From Hydrogenophaga sp. (GTDB taxonomy: Bacteria; Pseudomonadota; Gammaproteobacteria; Burkholderiales; Burkholderiaceae_C): a DNA stretch of 51,387 nt. Under the pieces are notes generated by a model. It saw only the letters and a list, made by a program, of their open reading frames with translations. It was not told the DNA's origin and did no database searches. Positions 9,684 through 19,112 of the stretch are shown one piece after another. The translations under genes were made by a program, and so were the position numbers. The first letter of the stretch is position 1. Each line of letters starts with the position of its first letter. The stretch lies in assembly GCA_018333605.1 (NCBI GenBank), contig JAGXSV010000026.1, forward strand, positions 1-51,387, in the 5' to 3' direction.

Positions 9684-10495
9684 TGTGGTACCGACCCACC
9701 CCCTTTGAACTCGGCGGCGGCGGGCGCGCGCGCCTCAAGGTCGACGGTCTCTCCGCCGGTTACGGCGCCTTCCTGGTGCTGCGCGATATCAAGCTCGACA
9801 TCCAGCCCGGCCTGACCGTGGTGCTCGGCCCCAACGGCGCGGGCAAGACCACGCTGCTCAAGGCGCTCAACGGGCTGATCCCACGCGGCGGCTCGGTGCT
9901 GCTCGACGGCGCCGAGATGCCCGAGAAGACGCACGAGATCGTGCAGGCCGGCGTGGCGCTCGTGCCCGAAGGCCGCCAGCTGTTTCCGCAACTCACCGTG
10001 GCGGAAAACCTGGAGCTCGGCGGCTGGCTGGTGCCCAAGGCGCAGCGCGCCGAGCGCCTGGCACAGGCCTTTGTGGACTTCCCAAAACTCAAGGAGCGCG
10101 CAACGCAACTGGCCGGCACCATGAGCGGCGGCGAGCAGCAGATGGTGGCGGTGGCGCGCGCCATGATGTGCGCGCCGCGCCTGCTCATGCTCGACGAACC
10201 CTCGCTCGGCCTGGCGCCCAAGATGGTGGACGAGCTGCTCACCATCGTGCGCCGCATTGCCGACGCCGGCACCACCGTGCTGATGGTCGAGCAGAACGTG
10301 AAGAAGGCGCTGACTGTTGCCGACCGGGGCTACGTGATGGAGCGCGGCACGCTGGTGGCCAGTGGCCCGGCCAAGCTGCTCGCGCGCTCCACCGTGATCC
10401 GCGAGGCGTATCTGGGCGCCGACAAGGACCCCGCCACCGGCACCACCAGCGCGGCCGATGCCGTGCGGCGCCGCAAGGCCGTGGCCACACCCTGA
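9680..10495 (+). CDS. livF: Branched-chain amino acid-type ABC transporter ATPase LivF
   Basis: Second ATPase subunit, 271 residues. Walker A GPNGAGKTT is near residue 51, the canonical signature MSGGEQQM near residue 149, and Walker B LLMLDEPSLGL near residue 169. The first 20 residues (MMWYRPTPFELGGGG) extend beyond the usual LivF N-terminus. The start overlaps the livG stop (ATGATG), so the two ATPases are translationally coupled. It completes the five-gene transporter; the aldehyde dehydrogenase starts 32 bases later. Confidence 0.93.
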   Translation: MMWYRPTPFELGGGGRARLKVDGLSAGYGAFLVLRDIKLDIQPGLTVVLGPNGAGKTTLLKALNGLIPRGGSVLLDGAEMPEKTHEIVQAGVALVPEGRQLFPQLTVAENLELGGWLVPKAQRAERLAQAFVDFPKLKERATQLAGTMSGGEQQMVAVARAMMCAPRLLMLDEPSLGLAPKMVDELLTIVRRIADAGTTVLMVEQNVKKALTVADRGYVMERGTLVASGPAKLLARSTVIREAYLGADKDPATGTTSAADAVRRRKAVATP

Positions 10496-10527
10496 ACACC
10501 GTTTCATCTGAACCCAAGGAGAACTCC

Positions 10528-11982
10528 ATGTCCGACATGTCCATGCTCATCAACGGCCTCAAAGTCACCGCCGAAAAAGGCGCCACGTTCGAGCGCCGCA
10601 ACCCGCTCGACGGCAGCGTGGCCACGCGCGCGCCAGCGGCTTCTCCAGCCGATGCTGTGATGGCCGTCGAGGCCGCTGCCGAGGCCTTCAAAACCTGGAG
10701 CGAAACCGGCCCGAGCGCGCGCCGCGCCCTGTTGCTGAAAGCCGCCGACGCGCTGGAAGCCAGGACGCCCGCGTTCATCGAAGCCGTGTCGGCCGAGACC
10801 GGCGCCACCGGCATGTGGGGTGGCTTCAACGTGATGCTGGCCGCCGGCATGATCCGCGAGGCCGCAGCGCTCACCACGCAAGTGGCGGGCGAAGTGATTC
10901 CGTCGGACGTGCCCGGGTCGCTCGCCATGGGCATCCGCCAACCCGCCGGCGTGGTGCTGGGGATCGCGCCCTGGAACGCGCCCATCATCCTGGCGGTGCG
11001 CGCCATCTGTGTGCCGCTGGCGTGTGGCAACACCGTCATTTTGAAAGGCAGCGAGAACTGCCCGCGCACCCACCAGCTCATCATCGAAGCGTTCCAGGAC
11101 GCGGGCTTCCCGCCCGGCGTGGTGAACTACATCACCAACGCGCCGGCCGATGCGGGTGCTGTGGTGGAAGCCATGGTGGCGCACCCGGCGGTGCGGCGCG
11201 TCAACTTCACCGGCTCCACCAAGGTGGGCAAGATCATCGCCATGACCTGCGCCAAGTACCTCAAGCCGGTGGTGCTGGAGCTGGGTGGCAAGGCGCCGCT
11301 GGTGGTGCTGGACGACGCCAACCTGGACGACGCGGTGAACGGCGCAGCCTTTGGTGCATTCGCCAACAGCGGTCAGATCTGCATGAGCACCGAACGCATC
11401 ATCGTGGACAGCAAGATTGCGGACGCCTTCGTGAAGAAGTTCGCCGACAAGGCCAAAAACCTGCCGCTGGGCGACCCGCGCAAGCCCGAGCCGGTGGTGT
11501 TGGGCTCGGTGATTGGCATGGGCACGGTCAACCACTGCAACGAACTGATCGACGACGCGCTGGCCAAGGGCGCCAAGCTCGCCTGCGGCGGCAAGGCCGA
11601 CACCACGCTCATGCCCGCCACCGTGCTCGACCATGTGACCCCCGCCATGCGCATCTACCACGAGGAAACTTTCGGCCCGGTGAAATGCGTCGTGCGCGTG
11701 AACGGCGTGGAAGAAGCGATTGCCTGCGCCAACGACAACGAGTACGGCCTGAGTGCGGCCGTGTTCGGCGGTGACATCGCCCGCGCCTTCAACGTGGCGC
11801 GCAAGATCGACAGCGGCATCTGCCACGTGAACGGCCCCACCGTGCACGACGAAGCGCAGATGCCCTTCGGCGGCGTGAAGGGCTCGGGCATGGGACGCTT
11901 CGGGGGCAAGGCCGGCATTGCCGAGTTCACCGAACTGCGCTGGATCACGGTGCAGACGACGCCGCGGCACTACCCCTTCTGA
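10528..11982 (+). CDS. NAD(P)-dependent aldehyde dehydrogenase, vanillin/salicylaldehyde dehydrogenase-like
   Basis: Oxidises an aldehyde to its acid in the cytoplasm; 484 residues. An AAGGAG ribosome site lies about 7 bases before ATG 10528. Catalytic residues are visible: Glu251 in LELGGKAP and Cys285 in NSGQICMS. The cofactor-loop sequence FTGSTKVG is present. The overall pattern, including IAPWNAPIILAVRA and QICMSTERIIVD, resembles vanillin, salicylaldehyde and benzaldehyde dehydrogenases more than aliphatic ones. As last gene of the transporter operon it suggests uptake and oxidation of an aromatic aldehyde or its precursor. Substrate is inferred only. Confidence 0.88.
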   Translation: MSDMSMLINGLKVTAEKGATFERRNPLDGSVATRAPAASPADAVMAVEAAAEAFKTWSETGPSARRALLLKAADALEARTPAFIEAVSAETGATGMWGGFNVMLAAGMIREAAALTTQVAGEVIPSDVPGSLAMGIRQPAGVVLGIAPWNAPIILAVRAICVPLACGNTVILKGSENCPRTHQLIIEAFQDAGFPPGVVNYITNAPADAGAVVEAMVAHPAVRRVNFTGSTKVGKIIAMTCAKYLKPVVLELGGKAPLVVLDDANLDDAVNGAAFGAFANSGQICMSTERIIVDSKIADAFVKKFADKAKNLPLGDPRKPEPVVLGSVIGMGTVNHCNELIDDALAKGAKLACGGKADTTLMPATVLDHVTPAMRIYHEETFGPVKCVVRVNGVEEAIACANDNEYGLSAAVFGGDIARAFNVARKIDSGICHVNGPTVHDEAQMPFGGVKGSGMGRFGGKAGIAEFTELRWITVQTTPRHYPF

Positions 11983-11990
11983 CGGGCACA

Positions 11991-12013
11991 CCCTGGCCGG
12001 TGTGAGGCCAGGG
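11991..12013. terminator. Hairpin between convergent aldehyde dehydrogenase and rhodanese genes
   Basis: Perfect 8-bp stem CCCTGGCC / GGCCAGGG with a 7-base loop (GGTGTGA), 9 bases after the aldehyde dehydrogenase stop and 9 before the rhodanese stop. There is no T-tract, so it may be a bidirectional hairpin acting with Rho or an mRNA 3' stabiliser. Confidence 0.45.
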
Positions 12014-12021
12014 CCGCGACG

Positions 12022-12402
12022 TCAGCCGAACGACGGCAGATCGGGCTTGTGTACCGGCTTGCCGGCGGCCACCCAGGCGTCAAAGCCACCGGCGATGGAC
12101 TTCACGTTGAGGTAGCCCATGTCCTGCATGGCGGCGGCGGCCAAAGCGGCGCGGCCGCTGGTCTTGCAGTACAGCACCACCTTCAGGTCGCGTGCGGTGA
12201 GCGCCGGGGTGCTGCTGAGTTTGAATTCGAGCATGCCGCGCGAGGCGTGTACGGCGCCGGGCAGGTGGCCGTTGGCAAATTCGTCGGCCTCGCGCACATC
12301 CAGCACCACATCGGCCTCGCGAATGGCCGCTTCGGCCTCGTTCACGGGGATTTCGCTCACACGGGCTTTGGCGGCAGCAACGAGGTCGAGGGCGGTTTTC
12401 AT
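12022..12402 (-). CDS. Rhodanese-like domain protein
   Basis: Single-domain sulfurtransferase of 126 residues. The active-site loop reads CKTSGR with the persulfide cysteine at residue 79, preceded by the strand LKVVLY. The N-terminal CH2A-like motif (VVLDVREADEFANGHLPGAVHASRG) is intact. Probably cytoplasmic, since no signal peptide is seen. Its ATG overlaps the stop of the truncated metallo-beta-lactamase-fold gene upstream (ATGA). The two were once an operon, as commonly seen for rhodanese and MBL-fold sulfur enzymes. Donor and acceptor are unknown. Confidence 0.88.
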   Translation of the reverse strand: MKTALDLVAAAKARVSEIPVNEAEAAIREADVVLDVREADEFANGHLPGAVHASRGMLEFKLSSTPALTARDLKVVLYCKTSGRAALAAAAMQDMGYLNVKSIAGGFDAWVAAGKPVHKPDLPSFG

Positions 12403-12800
12403 GGTCGGTTCCTTGCGTGGTGGTTGGTGTTGCAGAAGCCATTTTGACTCCAGACGACGGCATTACGACGGTATTGCTCTCGCTCCAGCTGCAGATGGGT
12501 GCGGCTGGCATTGCCGGGGTGCCGTTCGGCGGCGTTGAGCAGGTGCATGAAGGGTGCGGCGTCAAACGACTGGATGGCCGCACCGAGGTCGGTGCCGTCG
12601 TCTACCGCCTTCTTCATGTGCGTGCGCAGCACCTGCAGGTAGTGGCGGGTGTCGGCCTGGGTGTGCGCCAGGCCGCTCACCTGGCCGTGGCCGGGTACAA
12701 GGCGCGCCGGTTGCATCGCTTCCAGTGCAGCGAAGCTGTCCAGCCAGCGTCCGGTGTGGCTGACCGGAATCACACCCAGCATGCGGTCCACATCGACCAC
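12399..12800 (-). pseudogene. MBL-fold hydrolase remnant lacking its N-terminal half
   Basis: The readable frame gives about 133 residues. They match the C-terminal half of a metallo-beta-lactamase-fold hydrolase: DRMLGVIPVSHTGRWLDSF, then LVPGHGQVSG with a metal-ligand histidine, then ADTRHYLQVLRTHMKKAV and LNAAERHPGNASRTHLQLERE. The N-terminal half, with the HxHxDH metal-binding motif, is absent: upstream sequence (12801-12944) gives no continuation in any frame before proA begins. The C-terminus also runs on past the expected end (QYRRNAVVWSQNG...), suggesting a lost stop. A GTG at 12800 could start it, but the product would lack most metal ligands. Confidence 0.72.
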
Positions 12801-12944
12801 GTCACCGCCTCATGCATCTGCCGGGTGCCCTGAAAGCCGGCGGCGCTGGCCACCCGCAGGGGGCGCCGGCTGGCGTCCCCACCTGGCGCCGGGTGGTTTG
12901 CTGGTGTCGCGCGTCTGACCCCTGGCGGTGCGAGAATCAGCGGC

Positions 12945-14225
12945 ATGAACGCGACCCACACCACCGAACTCATGAACACCTTGGGCCGCCAGGCCAAAGC
13001 TGCTTCGGCCCTGATGGCCAAGGCCAGTGCCGCCACCAAGCTCAAGGCCCTGCGCGGCCTGGCAGCCTTGCTGCGCGCCAACGTGGCGCCGCTGCAGCTT
13101 GAAAACGCCAAAGACCTGGAGCGCGCCCGCGCCGCCGGCCTGGCCGAACCCATGGTGGACCGGCTGAAGCTCACGCCCCAGGTGATCGAGACCTGTGCCC
13201 AGGGCTGCGAGCAGTTGGCCGCCATGCCCGACATCATTGGCGAAATTTCGGGGTTGAAGCAAATGCCCAGCGGCATCCGCGTGGGGCAGATGCGTGTGCC
13301 CATTGGCGTGTTCGGCATGATCTACGAGAGCCGGCCCAACGTGACGATTGAAGCGGCCAGCCTGTCCATCAAGAGCGGCAACGCCGCCATTTTGCGCGGC
13401 GGCTCCGAGGCGATTGACTCCAACCGCGCGCTCAGCCGCCTGGTGCAGCAGGCGCTGACTGAGGCCGGCTTGCCGCTGGAAGCGGTGCAGCTGGTGCCCA
13501 CCACCGACCGCGCCGCCGTGGGCCAACTCATCACCATGCCGCAGTATGTGGATGTGATCATTCCGCGCGGCGGCAAGGGCCTCATTGAGCGCATCAGCGC
13601 CGAGGCCAAGGTGCCCGTCATCAAACACCTGGACGGCAACTGCCACACCTATGTGGACGATCCCTGCGACGTGGCGATGGCGGTGAAGGTGGCCGACAAC
13701 GCCAAAACCCAGAAATACAGCCCCTGCAACGCCACCGAGAGCCTGCTGGTGGCGCGGGGTGTGGCGGCCGAATTTTTGCCGCAAATGGGCGCCATTTACG
13801 CCGCCAAGGGCGTTGAAATGCGCTGCTGCCCGGAGGCCCGGGCTGCGTTGAGCGCGGTGGCCGGCGCGCAACTGAAAGACGCCACCGAACAAGACTGGAG
13901 CGAGGAATACCTGGCGCCTGTCATCAGCGTGAAGGTGGTGGAGGGGCTGGACGAGGCGATTGCCCACATCAACCGCTACAGCAGCCACCACACCGAAGCC
14001 ATCATCACCCGCGACCACATGCACGCCCAGCGCTTCTTGCGCGAGGTCGATTCTTCCAGCGTCATGGTGAATGCGAGCACCCGCTTCGCAGACGGGTTCG
14101 AGTACGGGCTGGGGGCTGAAATCGGCATTTCCACCGACAAGTTTCATGCCCGCGGGCCGGTGGGTGTGGAGGGGCTGACCTCGCTCAAGTACGTGGTGCT
14201 GGGTGAGGGCGAAACCCGAACTTGA
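12945..14225 (+). CDS. proA: Gamma-glutamyl phosphate reductase
   Basis: Second step of proline synthesis: NADPH-dependent reduction of gamma-glutamyl phosphate to glutamate semialdehyde, in the cytoplasm. The 426 residues are full length. Motifs include [24 protein letters not shown], the [11 protein letters not shown] segment and the catalytic cysteine in [16 protein letters not shown]. The C-terminal [22 protein letters not shown] is also conserved. No proB is adjacent. The gene appears to be the original neighbour of holA, now displaced by the transporter block. Confidence 0.97.
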   Translation: MNATHTTELMNTLGRQAKAASALMAKASAATKLKALRGLAALLRANVAPLQLENAKDLERARAAGLAEPMVDRLKLTPQVIETCAQGCEQLAAMPDIIGEISGLKQMPSGIRVGQMRVPIGVFGMIYESRPNVTIEAASLSIKSGNAAILRGGSEAIDSNRALSRLVQQALTEAGLPLEAVQLVPTTDRAAVGQLITMPQYVDVIIPRGGKGLIERISAEAKVPVIKHLDGNCHTYVDDPCDVAMAVKVADNAKTQKYSPCNATESLLVARGVAAEFLPQMGAIYAAKGVEMRCCPEARAALSAVAGAQLKDATEQDWSEEYLAPVISVKVVEGLDEAIAHINRYSSHHTEAIITRDHMHAQRFLREVDSSSVMVNASTRFADGFEYGLGAEIGISTDKFHARGPVGVEGLTSLKYVVLGEGETRT

Positions 14226-14228
14226 CGC

Positions 14229-14244
14229 CCCGCCGCGCGGCGGG
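14229..14244. repeat. Perfect 16-bp GC palindrome behind proA
   Basis: CCCGCCGCGCGGCGGG lies four bases after the proA stop and can fold into a 6-bp stem with a GCGC loop. It may act as a transcription barrier. The rest of 14245-14474 contains a short imperfect repeat of GGCTTCGT near 14320-14345 but no gene. Confidence 0.5.
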
Positions 14245-14433
14245 AGGCTCATTCAATGGGCGGCACTGGGGCCCAGACACAGCAGGTTCTGCGGTACCCC
14301 TTCGTGGGATTTTTGCTCGTGGCTTCGTGGCTTCGTGGCCGTGTGGATGTACTGGGTCGAATGTCGGCCCCGCCCGTCTTGCAGGCGAGGTATTTGCCCT
14401 CATTTCAACTGCTCGTCCGCACCGGCTGCTCCC

Positions 14434-14439
14434 TACAAT
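14434..14439 (+). promoter_or_regulatory. Candidate -10 element of gshA
   Basis: TACAAT lies 35 bases before the gshA start, in the only intergenic region upstream. No convincing -35 hexamer is seen at 16-18 bp spacing, so this is a partial match only. Similar TACAAT/TAAAAT boxes precede lptA (43021) and argS (39721). Confidence 0.4.
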
Positions 14440-14474
14440 GGGCCCAATTGCCCCCATCTTCTGCAAAGGCCCCT

Positions 14475-15767
14475 ATGGTTCCGCATCTCGTCACCGCCCT
14501 GACCGGCCCCATCAACGAACTGGAACAGCGCATCCTGGAGTCCACGCCGGTGATCGAGCGCTGGTTCCGGCTGGAGTGGATGGAGCACACGCCGCCGTTT
14601 TATTCATCGGTGGACGTGCGCAACGCGGGCTTCAAGCTCGCCCCGGTGGACACCAACCTGTACCCCGCGGGCTGGAACCACCTCACCCCTGAAATGATGC
14701 CGCTGGCGGTGCAAGCCGCCATGGCCGCCATTGAGAAGATATGCCCCGAGGCCAAAAACCTGCTGCTGGTGCCCGAGAGCACCACCGACATTTTTTACCT
14801 GAGCAACCTGCGCCAACTGCAGCGCATTTTTTACCAGGCTGGCTTGAATGTGCGGCTGGGTTCGCTGTCCAACGACATCAAGGCGCCCACCACCATTGAG
14901 CTGCCCGGTGGCGAGTCGGTCACGCTGGAGCCGCTCATTCGCAGCAAGCGCCGCCTCGGCCTGAAGCATTTCGACCCTTGCACGATTTTGCTCAACAACG
15001 ATCTGAGCGCAGGCGTACCCGGCATTCTGGAAGACCTGCACGAGCAGTACCTGCTGCCGCCGCTGCACGCCGGCTGGGGCATGCGCCGCAAGAGCCACCA
15101 TTTCAAGGCCTACGAAGAGGTGTCCAAGCGCTTTGGCAAGCTGCTGGGCATGGACCACTGGCTCATCAACCCCTTGTTCAACCCGTGCGGCGAGGTGAAC
15201 TTTACCGAAGCGCACGGACTGGAATGCCTGCGCAGCAACACCGACGCGCTGCTGGGCAAGATCCGCCGCAAGTACAAGGAATACGGCATCAACGAAAAGC
15301 CGTTTGTGGTGGTCAAGGCCGACAACGGCACGGGCGGCATGGGCATCATGACGCTGCGGGACGCCAAAGACATCGACGCCCTGAGCCCGCAGGCGCGCGA
15401 GCGCATGGCCTCGGCCCAGGGCGGCCAGCCGGTCACCGAGGTGATCATCCAGGAGGGCGTGCTGACCAACGAACGCATCAACGCCGCCGTGGCCGAACCG
15501 GTGGTGTACATGATGGACCGCTACGTGGTGGGCGGTTTTTACCGCGTGCACGCCGAGCGCGGTGTGGACGAAAACCTCAACGCGCCCGGTTCGCGTTTCG
15601 TGCCCCTGGCGTTTGAGCAAAGCGCGCAACTGCCACAACCTGGCGTGAAGCCCGGCGCCAGTGTGCCCAACCGTTTCTACATGTACGGCGTGATCGGCCG
15701 CCTGGCCATGCTGGCCGCCAGCTACGAGCTGGAGGCCACCGATCCGGACGCTGAGGTTTACGAGTGA
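14475..15767 (+). CDS. gshA: Glutamate-cysteine ligase
   Basis: First step of glutathione synthesis, joining glutamate and cysteine with ATP. The 430-residue protein belongs to the proteobacterial family exemplified by Burkholderia GshA, not the E. coli type. Recognisable stretches are RLEWMEHTPPFYSSVDVRN, FKLAPVDTNLYPAGWNHL, ATP-grasp-like VVVKADNGTGGMGIM and the C-terminal RFYMYGVIGRLAMLAASYE. ATG 14475 fits the usual N-terminus. gshB lies 2.4 kb downstream, with kup between them. Confidence 0.93.
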   Translation: MVPHLVTALTGPINELEQRILESTPVIERWFRLEWMEHTPPFYSSVDVRNAGFKLAPVDTNLYPAGWNHLTPEMMPLAVQAAMAAIEKICPEAKNLLLVPESTTDIFYLSNLRQLQRIFYQAGLNVRLGSLSNDIKAPTTIELPGGESVTLEPLIRSKRRLGLKHFDPCTILLNNDLSAGVPGILEDLHEQYLLPPLHAGWGMRRKSHHFKAYEEVSKRFGKLLGMDHWLINPLFNPCGEVNFTEAHGLECLRSNTDALLGKIRRKYKEYGINEKPFVVVKADNGTGGMGIMTLRDAKDIDALSPQARERMASAQGGQPVTEVIIQEGVLTNERINAAVAEPVVYMMDRYVVGGFYRVHAERGVDENLNAPGSRFVPLAFEQSAQLPQPGVKPGASVPNRFYMYGVIGRLAMLAASYELEATDPDAEVYE

Positions 15768-15946
15768 ACCTGGCGTTGCGGTCGGCAGCCACCCCAGCCG
15801 CATCTTGAGCTGAGAGGCCGCCAGCAGGCTGGATGCAGGCCCCCGGCAGTTGCTGCAACGCAACAATCCGGTCGGTGCGTCCATCCGGGGTGTCGCACCA
15901 CTGGTGCAGCGTGGGCCATGAGCGCAGAATAGCCAGCTTCTTGACA

Positions 15947-17848
15947 ATGGTCCTGCCCCCCAGCCGGGTCAGGTGTTTTCTGTCCTCAAGCAAATCTTCG
16001 CTCGCCGCGCTCACCCTGGGCGCCATTGGCGTGGTGTATGGCGACATCGGCACCAGCGTGCTGTATGCCATCAAGGAAATTTTTGGGTCGGGCCATGTGC
16101 CGTTCACCCATGCCAATGTGTACGGGGTGCTGTCCATCGTATTCTGGACGCTGACCGTCATCGTTTCGCTGAAGTATGTGGTGTTGGTTCTGCGAGCCGA
16201 CAACGCGGGTGAGGGCGGACTGATCGCCATGCTGGCGCTGGCCTCGCAGGCGGTGAAAGACCAGCCCCGAACACGCCAGGCGCTGCTTGCGGTGGGCATC
16301 TTTGGCACGGCGCTGTTTTACGGCGACGGCGTCATCACCCCGGCCATTTCGGTGCTCTCGGCGGTGGAAGGGCTTGAGGTGGTCTCCCCGGCGTTCAAAA
16401 ACTATGTGGTACCGATCACGCTGGTGGTGCTGTTCGGCCTGTTTTCCGTTCAGAAGCGGGGTACCGGCGGCATTGGCAAGTTGTTTGGCCCGATCACGGT
16501 CTTGTGGTTTTTCACCCTGGCCGCACTCGGCGTGGCGCAGATCGTTGAACACCCCGAAATTCTGGCGGCGCTCAGCCCGCACCACGCCTGGCGCTTTCTC
16601 TGGACGCAGCCAGGCACCACCTTCATCATCCTGGGCGCGGTGGTGTTGTGCGTCACCGGTGCTGAAGCCCTTTACGCCGATCTGGGCCACTTCGGAAAGC
16701 GCCCGATCAGGCTGGCTTGGTTTTCGGTGGTCATGCCCTGCCTCACACTCAACTACTTCGGGCAGGGCGCGCTGCTGCTGGATGACCCGACGGCAGTGGA
16801 AAACCCGTTCTTCCGCATGGCGCCCGGGTGGAGCCTGCTGCCCCTGGTCGGTCTGGCCACCCTGGCCACCGTGATCGCATCCCAGGCGCTCATCACCGGC
16901 GCCTTCAGCGTCACCAAGCAAGCCACGCAACTGGGTTATCTGCCTCGCCTCAAGGTGCTGCACACCAGTGTGCGCGACACGGGCCAGATCTACATGCCTT
17001 TTGTCAACTGGGCGTTGTTCGTCGCCATTGTGTTGGCCGTCGTGATGTTCCGTTCGTCCACCAACCTGGCGGCTGCCTACGGCATCGCGGTCACGCTCGA
17101 CATGCTGATCACCACGGTGCTGACTTTCTTCGTCATTCGATACGCCTGGCGTTACCCGCTGTGGCTCTGCCTGGCAGCGACCGGTGTATTTTTTGTGGTG
17201 GACCTGGCTTTCTTCGCCTCCAACCTGCTGAAGCTGTTTGACGGTGGCTGGTTCCCGCTGCTCATTGGTGGCGTGGTGTTCATGCTCATGATGACCTGGA
17301 AGCAGGGCCGCAGCCTGATGATGCGCAAACAACAGGCGGAGGCATTGGACCTCGACAGCTTCATGCAGTCCATGTTGATCGCGCCACCGGTGCGTGTGCC
17401 GGGCACAGCGGTGTTCCTCACGCCTGAAACCGGTGCGGTACCCAATGCGCTGCTGCACAACCTCAAGCACAACAAGGTGCTTCACGAACAGAATCTCTTC
17501 GTCACGGTCAGACACCACGAGATTCCCTGGGTCGGACTGGACAAAAGGCTGTCAGTGCAACCGCTGGGGCACGATTGTTGGCAGGTGGTGATTCATTACG
17601 GCTTCAAAAATGATCCGGATGTGCCCAAAGCGTTGCAGTTGATGGAGGGTCGTGGCTGTGCGCTCGACCCCATGACCACCAGCTATTTTCTGTCGCGCGA
17701 TGTGGTCACGCCCACCCTCTGCAGCGGCATGGCACCCTGGCGCGAAAAGCTTTTTGCCCAGATGCACCACAACGCGGGGGCTGCCGCTGAATTTTTGAAC
17801 CTGCCGAGCAACGCGGTCATCGAGCTGGGCTCAAAAATAGAAATTTAA
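15947..17848 (+). CDS. kup: Low-affinity potassium uptake protein Kup
   Basis: Inner-membrane K+/H+ symporter of the KUP/HAK family, 633 residues from ATG 15947. Twelve hydrophobic segments precede a hydrophilic C-terminal domain of about 180 residues. Family motifs are present: [20 protein letters not shown] near the N-terminus, [20 protein letters not shown], and [13 protein letters not shown] in the middle. The frame is open further upstream to 15833, but that extension is unlike the family. It sits between gshA and gshB. Confidence 0.93.
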   Translation: MVLPPSRVRCFLSSSKSSLAALTLGAIGVVYGDIGTSVLYAIKEIFGSGHVPFTHANVYGVLSIVFWTLTVIVSLKYVVLVLRADNAGEGGLIAMLALASQAVKDQPRTRQALLAVGIFGTALFYGDGVITPAISVLSAVEGLEVVSPAFKNYVVPITLVVLFGLFSVQKRGTGGIGKLFGPITVLWFFTLAALGVAQIVEHPEILAALSPHHAWRFLWTQPGTTFIILGAVVLCVTGAEALYADLGHFGKRPIRLAWFSVVMPCLTLNYFGQGALLLDDPTAVENPFFRMAPGWSLLPLVGLATLATVIASQALITGAFSVTKQATQLGYLPRLKVLHTSVRDTGQIYMPFVNWALFVAIVLAVVMFRSSTNLAAAYGIAVTLDMLITTVLTFFVIRYAWRYPLWLCLAATGVFFVVDLAFFASNLLKLFDGGWFPLLIGGVVFMLMMTWKQGRSLMMRKQQAEALDLDSFMQSMLIAPPVRVPGTAVFLTPETGAVPNALLHNLKHNKVLHEQNLFVTVRHHEIPWVGLDKRLSVQPLGHDCWQVVIHYGFKNDPDVPKALQLMEGRGCALDPMTTSYFLSRDVVTPTLCSGMAPWREKLFAQMHHNAGAAAEFLNLPSNAVIELGSKIEI

Positions 17849-17885
17849 GATCCCGGGCCGCCCCTTCTGGGGTCCCTGCACAGGC

Positions 17886-18151
17886 GCTGATGCGGCCGTC
17901 TACGGGCTGCTGCTGGCGTTTCCCAAAAAACGGGCGCTGGCCCTTGCCGGTCTGGCGCTGCTGGGCAGCATGGGCATGGCGTGCACGCTAGGCTGCGCGA
18001 CGATGCCCGTCCCGAAGCAGCACTCAGCACCTCCCTTGTCACGCTCAGCGCGGTGGTCAAGGCCGTCATCGATCCGGCCTTTTGGGGCGTGGTCGCCGGC
18101 GCGCTGGCGTTGTTTGTGCAACAGTACGGGGCTGCCCGCAACGCCTTCTGA
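17886..18151 (+). pseudogene. Decayed small membrane-protein remnant between kup and gshB
   Basis: No intact gene fills this 310-bp gap. One frame reads a hydrophobic stretch (VYGLLLAFPKKRALALAGLA) from about 17895. Another, from about 17990, reads DDARPEAALSTSLVTLSAVV and then VIDPAFWGVVAGALALFVQQ, to a TGA at 18149 just before gshB. Joined by a frameshift near 17985 they look like a two-segment membrane protein. No start codon with a ribosome site is seen. The family is not recognised, and a chance resemblance cannot be excluded. Confidence 0.4.
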
Positions 18152-18158
18152 ACGCTAC

Positions 18159-19112
18159 ATGAACATTCTTTTCGTCGCCGATCCCATTGAGTCCTTCAAG
18201 ATTTACAAGGACACCACCTTTTCCATGATGCGCGAGCTGCAAAAGCGCGGCCACCGCGTGGCCAGCACCGAGCCGCGTTTCATGAGTTGGCGCAGCGGCC
18301 AGCCGGTGACCGCGCAGGTGCGCCACCTGCAGCTCACCGGCCATGCCGATGACTGGTACACCGTCACCAGCGAGACCGTGGAGCCGGTGCACGCCTTTGA
18401 TGCCGTGCTGATGCGCAAAGACCCGCCGTTTGACAGCGAGTTTTTCTACACCACGCACCTGCTGGAGCAGGCCGAGCGCGAAGGTGCACGCGTGTTCAAC
18501 AGCCCGCGTGCGCTGCGCGACCACCCGGAAAAACTCGCGCTCATGGCGTTCGCAGCCTTCGCGCCGCCCACCCTGGTGACGCGCAACGCCAACGAGCTGA
18601 AAGCCTTCCACGCCGAACACCGCGACATCATCTTGAAACCGCTCGACGGCATGGGCGGCACCGGCATTTTCCGGGTCAGCGCCGACGGCATGAACCTGGG
18701 TTCCATCATCGAAACCCTGAACCAGGGTGGTGCCACCAGCGTGATGGCGCAGGCCTACTTGCCCGAGATTGCGCTGGGCGACAAGCGCTTGCTGTTGATC
18801 GGTGGTCAGGTGGCGCCGTTTGTGCTGGCGCGCATTCCGCAAGGCAACGAGGTGCGCGGCAACCTCGCCGCCGGCGGCAAGGGCGTGGCGCAGCCGCTGA
18901 CCGACGCCGACCGCGCGGTGGCCGAGGCCATGGCACCCACGTTGGCCGCGCGCGGCCTGCTGCTGGTGGGGTTGGACATGATCGGCAACAAGGTCACCGA
19001 AATCAACGTGACCAGCCCGACCTGTTTTCAGGAAATCACCGATCAGACCGGGTTTGATGTGCCCGCCATGTTCGTGGACGCGCTCGAAGCTGCCATGAAG
19101 GTGCCCGTATGA
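18159..19112 (+). CDS. gshB: Glutathione synthetase
   Basis: Second step of glutathione synthesis: adds glycine to gamma-glutamylcysteine using ATP; cytoplasmic ATP-grasp enzyme of 317 residues. It starts MNILFVADPIESFKIYKDTTF, the typical substrate-binding N-terminus. ATP-grasp elements KPLDGMGGTGIFR, the glycine-rich loop in EVRGNLAAGGKG and the metal-binding end GLDMIGNKVTEINVTSPTCFQEI are intact. The next gene starts within its stop codon (ATGA). Confidence 0.97.
   Translation: MNILFVADPIESFKIYKDTTFSMMRELQKRGHRVASTEPRFMSWRSGQPVTAQVRHLQLTGHADDWYTVTSETVEPVHAFDAVLMRKDPPFDSEFFYTTHLLEQAEREGARVFNSPRALRDHPEKLALMAFAAFAPPTLVTRNANELKAFHAEHRDIILKPLDGMGGTGIFRVSADGMNLGSIIETLNQGGATSVMAQAYLPEIALGDKRLLLIGGQVAPFVLARIPQGNEVRGNLAAGGKGVAQPLTDADRAVAEAMAPTLAARGLLLVGLDMIGNKVTEINVTSPTCFQEITDQTGFDVPAMFVDALEAAMKVPV

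Noticed and set aside
15768..15946. Possible gene remnant on the minus strand before kup ([19 protein letters not shown]...)
   Set aside because: The peptide looks protein-like in places but stays short. It cannot be joined to a start or to a recognised family, so it is not listed. A translated search of 15768-15946 would settle it.
15833..15946. Upstream in-frame extension of kup
   Set aside because: The extra 38 residues are unlike any Kup N-terminus. ATG 15947 lies close to the conserved GDIGTSVLY region and gives normal length.
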